The notes beneath the pieces were generated by a model. The model searched no databases and had not been told where the DNA came from. It was given only the letters and a program-made list of their open reading frames with translations. A DNA stretch of 64,000 nt, taken from an uncultured Dorea sp. GTDB lineage: Bacteria; Bacillota; Clostridia; Lachnospirales; Lachnospiraceae. Numbering within the stretch: position 1 is the stretch's first letter; each line of letters begins with the position of its first letter. Made by a program: the position numbers and the translations under genes. Below, in pieces: positions 59,757 to 64,000 of the stretch. The stretch spans positions 62,001 to 126,000 of the forward strand of contig CAJTVY010000003.1 in the NCBI GenBank assembly GCA_910579925.1, given 5' to 3'.

Positions 59757-60825
59757 TTTTGGGGCTGTTTTACAGGCATCTGCGTTCGTGGAATTTATAC
59801 AAAAACAAGGACAGGAATGCGAAATCATTGATTTTATTCCTAATAATGAAGTTCCTAAAAGCAGCAAGATTCTGAGAATATTACATTACATAAAATTTAT
59901 GTTCACGTTGCCAAAATCATTAAAGACGTTAAAAAAGGAAAGAAGATTTGTAATATTCAGAGAAAAATATTGTAAATTATCAGAAAAAACCTACTTTGGG
60001 GATCAGGATATTCAAAAAGAAGAGTTCGAATATGATTTGCTGATATCTGGAAGCGATCAGATACTGAATATGACATTAACCGGGAATTCCACTGCGTTTT
60101 ATCTGGATTTTGCCAGGAACATTGAGAAGATCTCTTATGCTTCCAGTTTCGGGAGAAATAACATCTCAGAAGAAGAGAGAGTGTGTATAAAAAAGCATTT
60201 AGCCAGGTTCTCCGCGATTTCAGTCAGAGAAAAATCGGCTGGTGAAATTATAGAGAAGATCTGCGGCAGAAAAGCGCCGCTTGTGCTTGATCCGGTCTTT
60301 CTTCTTGATAAAGCAAAGTGGGATGAAAGGTGTAATGAAAATCTGAAACTGCCGGCCAGATATATTTTTGTGTATTCAATGGAAGTTTCAAATGTTTTGG
60401 AAAAGGCTGTTTTGAAAGTCTATGAAAAGGTTCCATTACCGATTATAGTCGTGAGAGGCGGAGGAAGACCTGGCAGAATTTTCGGAGTTGAGGATATGGA
60501 ATGCGGGCCTGCCGAGTTTTTGCGATATGTCAGAGATGCGGAAATGGTGATCACTAATTCTTTTCACGGAATAGCAATGTCTCTGATTTATAAAAAGAAA
60601 TTTCTCTGTATCGCACATTCTACAAGAAATACCAGAATTGAAAATATAATGGAAATAGCAGAAAAAAAGTGTTATATCCTATATACGACAGATCAGATAC
60701 AGGATATATATAGTTATGTTGTTAATATGGATAAGACTATGGAAATATTAGACAGGCTGAGATATGATTCGATTCAATATTTAAAAAATGAAATTACGAA
60801 AAATGGAGAAGAAGGAAATGAATAA
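59719..60825 (+). CDS. Polysaccharide pyruvyltransferase family protein
   Basis: A 368-residue protein of the CsaB/EpsO-type pyruvyltransferase family. It starts at a TTG (KIGILTFHRAINFGAVLQA) with AAGGAGAG upstream. Typical blocks are LISGSDQILNM, SYASSFGRNNI, ISVREKSAGEII, and ITNSFHGIAMSLIY. It would transfer a ketal pyruvate from PEP to a sugar, giving the glycan negative charge. SLH domains, as in the duplicated genes at 26-28 kb, bind pyruvylated wall polymers, so a link is possible but unproved. Confidence 0.85.
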   Translation: MKIGILTFHRAINFGAVLQASAFVEFIQKQGQECEIIDFIPNNEVPKSSKILRILHYIKFMFTLPKSLKTLKKERRFVIFREKYCKLSEKTYFGDQDIQKEEFEYDLLISGSDQILNMTLTGNSTAFYLDFARNIEKISYASSFGRNNISEEERVCIKKHLARFSAISVREKSAGEIIEKICGRKAPLVLDPVFLLDKAKWDERCNENLKLPARYIFVYSMEVSNVLEKAVLKVYEKVPLPIIVVRGGGRPGRIFGVEDMECGPAEFLRYVRDAEMVITNSFHGIAMSLIYKKKFLCIAHSTRNTRIENIMEIAEKKCYILYTTDQIQDIYSYVVNMDKTMEILDRLRYDSIQYLKNEITKNGEEGNE

Positions 60826-62560
60826 AGCATATTCCGACAATAGGACAATACAGATTCTTATCGCCGTTTTAAAAGGACATGGGATTCGAAAAGTAGTGGT
60901 ATCGCCGGGGACAACTAATTTTATGTTTGTTGCAAGTATTCAGAATGACGAATGGTTTGAGATCCGATCGTCAGCAGACGAACGATCAGCAGCATATATT
61001 GCATGCGGATGGGCTGCGGAAACCAGGGAACCGGTTGTTATTTCTTGTACAGGGGCCACTGCCTCAAGAAATTATCTGCCTGCGCTGACAGAGGCATATT
61101 ATAGAAAGCTGCCGGTTCTTGCTCTGACATCTATGAACAACAGCGCATTACCAGGGAATAATATACCGCAGATTATTGATTATTCAAAGTTTCCTGCCGA
61201 TGTAGTAAAAATCTCGGTAAGTATCAGTGATGTGTATGACGGTGCCAGCGAAAAGAAATGCGTGATACTGGCTAACAAGGCGGTTCTGGAATTATTTCGC
61301 ACAGGCGGCGGACCTGCTCATATTCATTTGATGACAAAGATGAGTGATGAATTTAATACAAAAACGCTTCCTGTATCCCGTATTATAAAACGGTATCAAT
61401 ACGCAGATACGCTGCCGGATATCAGTATATACGCTCGAATTGGGATCTATTTAGGCAGTCATGATCCTTTTTCCAAAGAACTGACGGAATATATGGAAGG
61501 TTTCTGCAATCAATATCATTCTGTTGTGTTATGCGATCACACAAGTAACTATAAAGGGAAACATAGATTTCATAGTTCCTATGTTGCCGCACAGGAATAT
61601 TTACGGCGGGAGGATTATGTTTTTGATCTGATCATTGATTTAGGAGAGGTGTCGGGGGATTATTATCAGTTTGATGTGAATGAGGTATGGAGAGTATCGG
61701 TAGACGGAGAGATTAAGGATAGATTTGGAAAACTAACGAATGTATTTGAAATGGATGAAAAATCTTTTTTTCGGTATTATTCAGCATTAGAAGTGAAGAG
61801 AAGAAAAAGAGAAGATATGTTAAAAAAATTAACGGAAACAGACGAAGGTTTAAGACGGAATACTCCTGATCTGCCCTTTTCAAATATCTGGATTGCTAAG
61901 AATTCGTCTATGCTGCTTCCTATGGGAAGCGTCGTTCATTTTGGAATACTGAATAGTTTAAGAGCATGGAATTTTTTTGAAATTCCAGAAAGCGTGTATT
62001 CATATTGTAATGTGGGCGGATTTGGCATTGATGGCGGATTATCTTCACTGATTGGTGCATCTTTTGCAGATGACGAAAAACTTTATTTTTGCTTCCTGGG
62101 TGATCTGGCTTTTTTTTATGATCTGAATGCGATCGGAAACAGACATGTGGGTAATAATGTGAGAATTATGGTCATTAACAATGGTAAAGGAACGGAATTC
62201 AGAAATTACAGCCATCCGGCTGCAGTTATGGGGAACGCTGCAGATGATTATGTAGCGGCTGCAGGACACTATGGGGAAAAGTCGCATTCCTTACTGAGGC
62301 ATTATGCTGAGGATCTTAAGTTTCAATATCTTGCGGCAAATAATAAAAACGAGTTTTTAGAAAAGATCAATGTGTTTATGGAACCACGCCTGACAGCGCA
62401 GCCGATTCTTATGGAAGTGTTTACAGATTCGGAGGACGAAAGCAAAGCTTTGAATATGATCAGAACGGTGATTCCTCAGCCAAAGGCGAAAGCATTGCTG
62501 AAAAACGCAATTGGAGAAAAACATTATAAAGCGTTTGCAAAAAAGATGAGGAGAAAGTAA
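60818..62560 (+). CDS. Thiamine-diphosphate-dependent enzyme, MenD/acetolactate-synthase-like
   Basis: A 580-residue three-domain ThDP enzyme. The N-terminal PYR domain has VVSPGTTNFMFVASIQ and the activating glutamate in SSADERSAAYIACGWA. The C-terminal PP domain has the magnesium/ThDP motif beginning GDLAFFYDLNAIGN and ending MVINNGKG. The pattern is closest to MenD-like proteins, yet the gene lies in a capsule locus, not with menaquinone genes, so it may add a carbon branch to a sugar or make an acyl precursor (inference). The ATG at 60818 has GGAG upstream and overlaps the previous gene by 8 bases. Confidence 0.85.
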   Translation: MNKAYSDNRTIQILIAVLKGHGIRKVVVSPGTTNFMFVASIQNDEWFEIRSSADERSAAYIACGWAAETREPVVISCTGATASRNYLPALTEAYYRKLPVLALTSMNNSALPGNNIPQIIDYSKFPADVVKISVSISDVYDGASEKKCVILANKAVLELFRTGGGPAHIHLMTKMSDEFNTKTLPVSRIIKRYQYADTLPDISIYARIGIYLGSHDPFSKELTEYMEGFCNQYHSVVLCDHTSNYKGKHRFHSSYVAAQEYLRREDYVFDLIIDLGEVSGDYYQFDVNEVWRVSVDGEIKDRFGKLTNVFEMDEKSFFRYYSALEVKRRKREDMLKKLTETDEGLRRNTPDLPFSNIWIAKNSSMLLPMGSVVHFGILNSLRAWNFFEIPESVYSYCNVGGFGIDGGLSSLIGASFADDEKLYFCFLGDLAFFYDLNAIGNRHVGNNVRIMVINNGKGTEFRNYSHPAAVMGNAADDYVAAAGHYGEKSHSLLRHYAEDLKFQYLAANNKNEFLEKINVFMEPRLTAQPILMEVFTDSEDESKALNMIRTVIPQPKAKALLKNAIGEKHYKAFAKKMRRK

Positions 62561-62561
62561 C

Positions 62562-63395
62562 ATGGCTGATATAGATATCATAAAGAGGATCGTGAGATAT
62601 ATATTTAAAGGAATTCCCATTAAACAGGTCTATGCAAATATTATTCAGATTCAATATGGAAAGATTCTGAAGAACCGTAATATTGTTGTAACCGGCGGAG
62701 GTCATGGCATAGGTAAATGTATTGCGGCCAAGTGTATAGATGAAGGGGCAAAAGTCATGATTACAGGCCGTAATGAGGCATATCTGAAAGAAACGTGTGA
62801 GGAACTTGGTCAGAATTGCCAGTATATCGTTTTTGATCTGGAAAAATCGTCTGAAATAGATGAATTCTGGAAGTTAATATATCAAAAAATGAATAAAGTT
62901 GACAGTCTGATCTGTAATGCAGGTATTTCATTACATGAAGGGAATATTCTGAATGTATCAAGGGAACAATTCGACAGGCAGATGACCGTAAATCTGGAAA
63001 GCGTTTACTTTTTAATACAGACATTTATGAAACGTAAACAGAAAGATGACATTAATATCATCTGTATATCATCTGAACGGGGAATTCAATGCGATGATCT
63101 GCCATATGGATTATCCAAGGCGGCTGTCAATTCATTGATTGGAGGAATCACAAAAAGGTTCTATCAGGACGGAGTCAGAATCAATGGAATTGCGCCTGGA
63201 ATAACAGCATCAGATTTAACGAAAAAAACTGTAAATGACGATCTGGTTTTAGAACGTGTTACCCCCGGCAGATATATACTCGGTGAAGAGATTGCGGAGG
63301 TAGCCTGTTTCCTGTTAAGCGAGGCTTCAAAGTGTATTTCGGGCGAAGTCATAGCATGTGATGCGGGTGAATACTTATGCTCATATCTGCATTGA
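62562..63395 (+). CDS. Short-chain dehydrogenase/reductase
   Basis: A 277-residue classical SDR with a 38-residue N-terminal extension before the cofactor motif NIVVTGGGHGIGKCIA. The NNAG-equivalent is LICNAGIS, the catalytic serine lies in CISSERG and the YxxxK motif is YGLSK. It begins one base after the ThDP enzyme stop, with GAGGAG upstream. The two probably act in sequence, the SDR reducing the keto product of the ThDP enzyme (inference). Confidence 0.9.
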   Translation: MADIDIIKRIVRYIFKGIPIKQVYANIIQIQYGKILKNRNIVVTGGGHGIGKCIAAKCIDEGAKVMITGRNEAYLKETCEELGQNCQYIVFDLEKSSEIDEFWKLIYQKMNKVDSLICNAGISLHEGNILNVSREQFDRQMTVNLESVYFLIQTFMKRKQKDDINIICISSERGIQCDDLPYGLSKAAVNSLIGGITKRFYQDGVRINGIAPGITASDLTKKTVNDDLVLERVTPGRYILGEEIAEVACFLLSEASKCISGEVIACDAGEYLCSYLH

Positions 63396-63417
63396 GTATA
63401 TGAGGAGAACGATACTT

Positions 63418-64000
63418 ATGGATAACAGATACTCTAAGCTAGGTAAGAATACTTTGTGGATGACAATCGGCAGTTTTTCGACAAAACTATTATCCTTTTT
63501 TCTGGTGCCCCTATATACGAATTGTCTGTCAACTGCGGAATACGGTATTTCAGATCTGCTTACGACAACGGTTAATTTGCTGATCCCCTTTTTAACGATT
63601 ACGGCTTCAGAGGGGATTTTGCGCCTGACTCTTGAAAAAAATACAGATAAAAAGCAGATTTTTTCAATTGCTGTAAATATTTTTAGCGGCGGGTTCATTG
63701 TATTTTTGTTGATATCATTTCCTATATTAGAAATGTTATCCCTGTCAGAGTATATTCTATATTTTATTTTTTACTATATTACGGCCGCTCTTTCATCTAT
63801 TTTTCAACAGTTTACCAAAGGTCTTGAACATATGAGAATTCTTGTGTTCAGTGGTATGATCAGTTCTTTTGTGACAGTTGTATTAAATATTTTCTTTTTA
63901 TTATTTCTCAAGGCTGGGATTGAGGGATATCTGACGGCAATGATTATCGGCAATGGCGTACAGATTGTTTATTTGCTTTTACGGGAGAAACTCTGGCGGT
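63418..64000 (+). CDS. Wzx-like polysaccharide flippase (5' part)
   Basis: The frame opens at the ATG at 63418 with GAGGAG upstream and runs off the window after 194 codons. The sequence reads KLGKNTLWMTIGSFSTKLLS, FFLVPLYTNCLSTAEYGISD and then several hydrophobic helices, the N-terminal half of a MATE/Wzx oligosaccharide flippase. It moves the lipid-linked repeat unit across the membrane for the Wzy-like polymerase. Confidence 0.9.
   Translation, partial: MDNRYSKLGKNTLWMTIGSFSTKLLSFFLVPLYTNCLSTAEYGISDLLTTTVNLLIPFLTITASEGILRLTLEKNTDKKQIFSIAVNIFSGGFIVFLLISFPILEMLSLSEYILYFIFYYITAALSSIFQQFTKGLEHMRILVFSGMISSFVTVVLNIFFLLFLKAGIEGYLTAMIIGNGVQIVYLLLREKLWR

Overview
The window looks like a chromosomal segment of a spore-forming, Gram-positive gut anaerobe, probably a member of the Lachnospiraceae (Clostridia). 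The grounds are a spoIVA sporulation gene, Firmicutes-type ribosome binding sites, two-component genes of the YesM/YesN type, a YolD-associated Y-family polymerase, a LoaP-like NusG paralogue and a putative holin-like type I toxin. The genus cannot be fixed from sequence reading alone. Housekeeping and catabolic genes have moderate GC, whereas the cell-surface locus at the right end and islets near 17-18.5 kb and 21-23.6 kb are visibly AT-rich, which suggests acquired DNA.

Layout, left half. 1-2.2 kb is the tail of a nucleotide-sugar cluster (GmhA-like isomerase, reductase, GDP-mannose-dehydratase-like enzyme), possibly for an activated heptose. 2.2-6.35 kb (minus strand) is a compact folate operon: folC, folE, an HD-domain gene, folP and a folB-folK fusion. 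6.6-20.8 kb is a locus for xylo-oligosaccharide-type glycans: ABC binding protein and permeases, YesM/YesN sensor and regulator, GH3, a DUF4340 lipoprotein, GH43 and a YesL-like protein. It is interrupted by a type I toxin with a plausible antisense RNA, a decayed YafQ toxin and an acyltransferase. 21.2-25.7 kb holds an unrecognised 404-residue protein, an AlkD/AlkC-like repair protein and an SOS-type Y-family polymerase/YolD operon whose promoter and first codons exist as a truncated second copy. 26.3-28.3 kb is a tandem pair of identical SLH-domain genes, followed by a MITE-like element and a TPP riboswitch controlling thiM and the remains of a deleted thiE-thiD segment.

Layout, right half. 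29.9-38.7 kb is a shikimate/quinate-type cluster: LysR regulator, AP-endonuclease-fold TIM-barrel enzyme, Fe-S flavin ene-reductase, aroE, two transporters and a convergent aroD. 39-49.6 kb is core genome: spoIVA, a MoaB/Mog protein, a metallo-hydrolase, rnhA, a GH13 enzyme with a long charged tail, RNase P RNA, pyrBI with a U-rich leader, a small membrane protein, pheA and a DUF815 AAA ATPase. From 49.8 kb to the window end a LoaP-like antiterminator heads a capsule or exopolysaccharide operon: aminotransferase, initiating phosphosugar transferase, four glycosyltransferases, a Wzy-like polymerase, TupA-like ATP-grasp, CapA-like enzyme, pyruvyltransferase, MenD-like ThDP enzyme, SDR and the start of a Wzx flippase.

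The strongest leads for something new are the shikimate/quinate cluster with its ene-reductase, the LoaP gene framed by two related hairpins, the MITE-like element, the broken thiamine operon, the HD gene in the folate operon, and the ThDP enzyme plus SDR pair in the surface-glycan locus.
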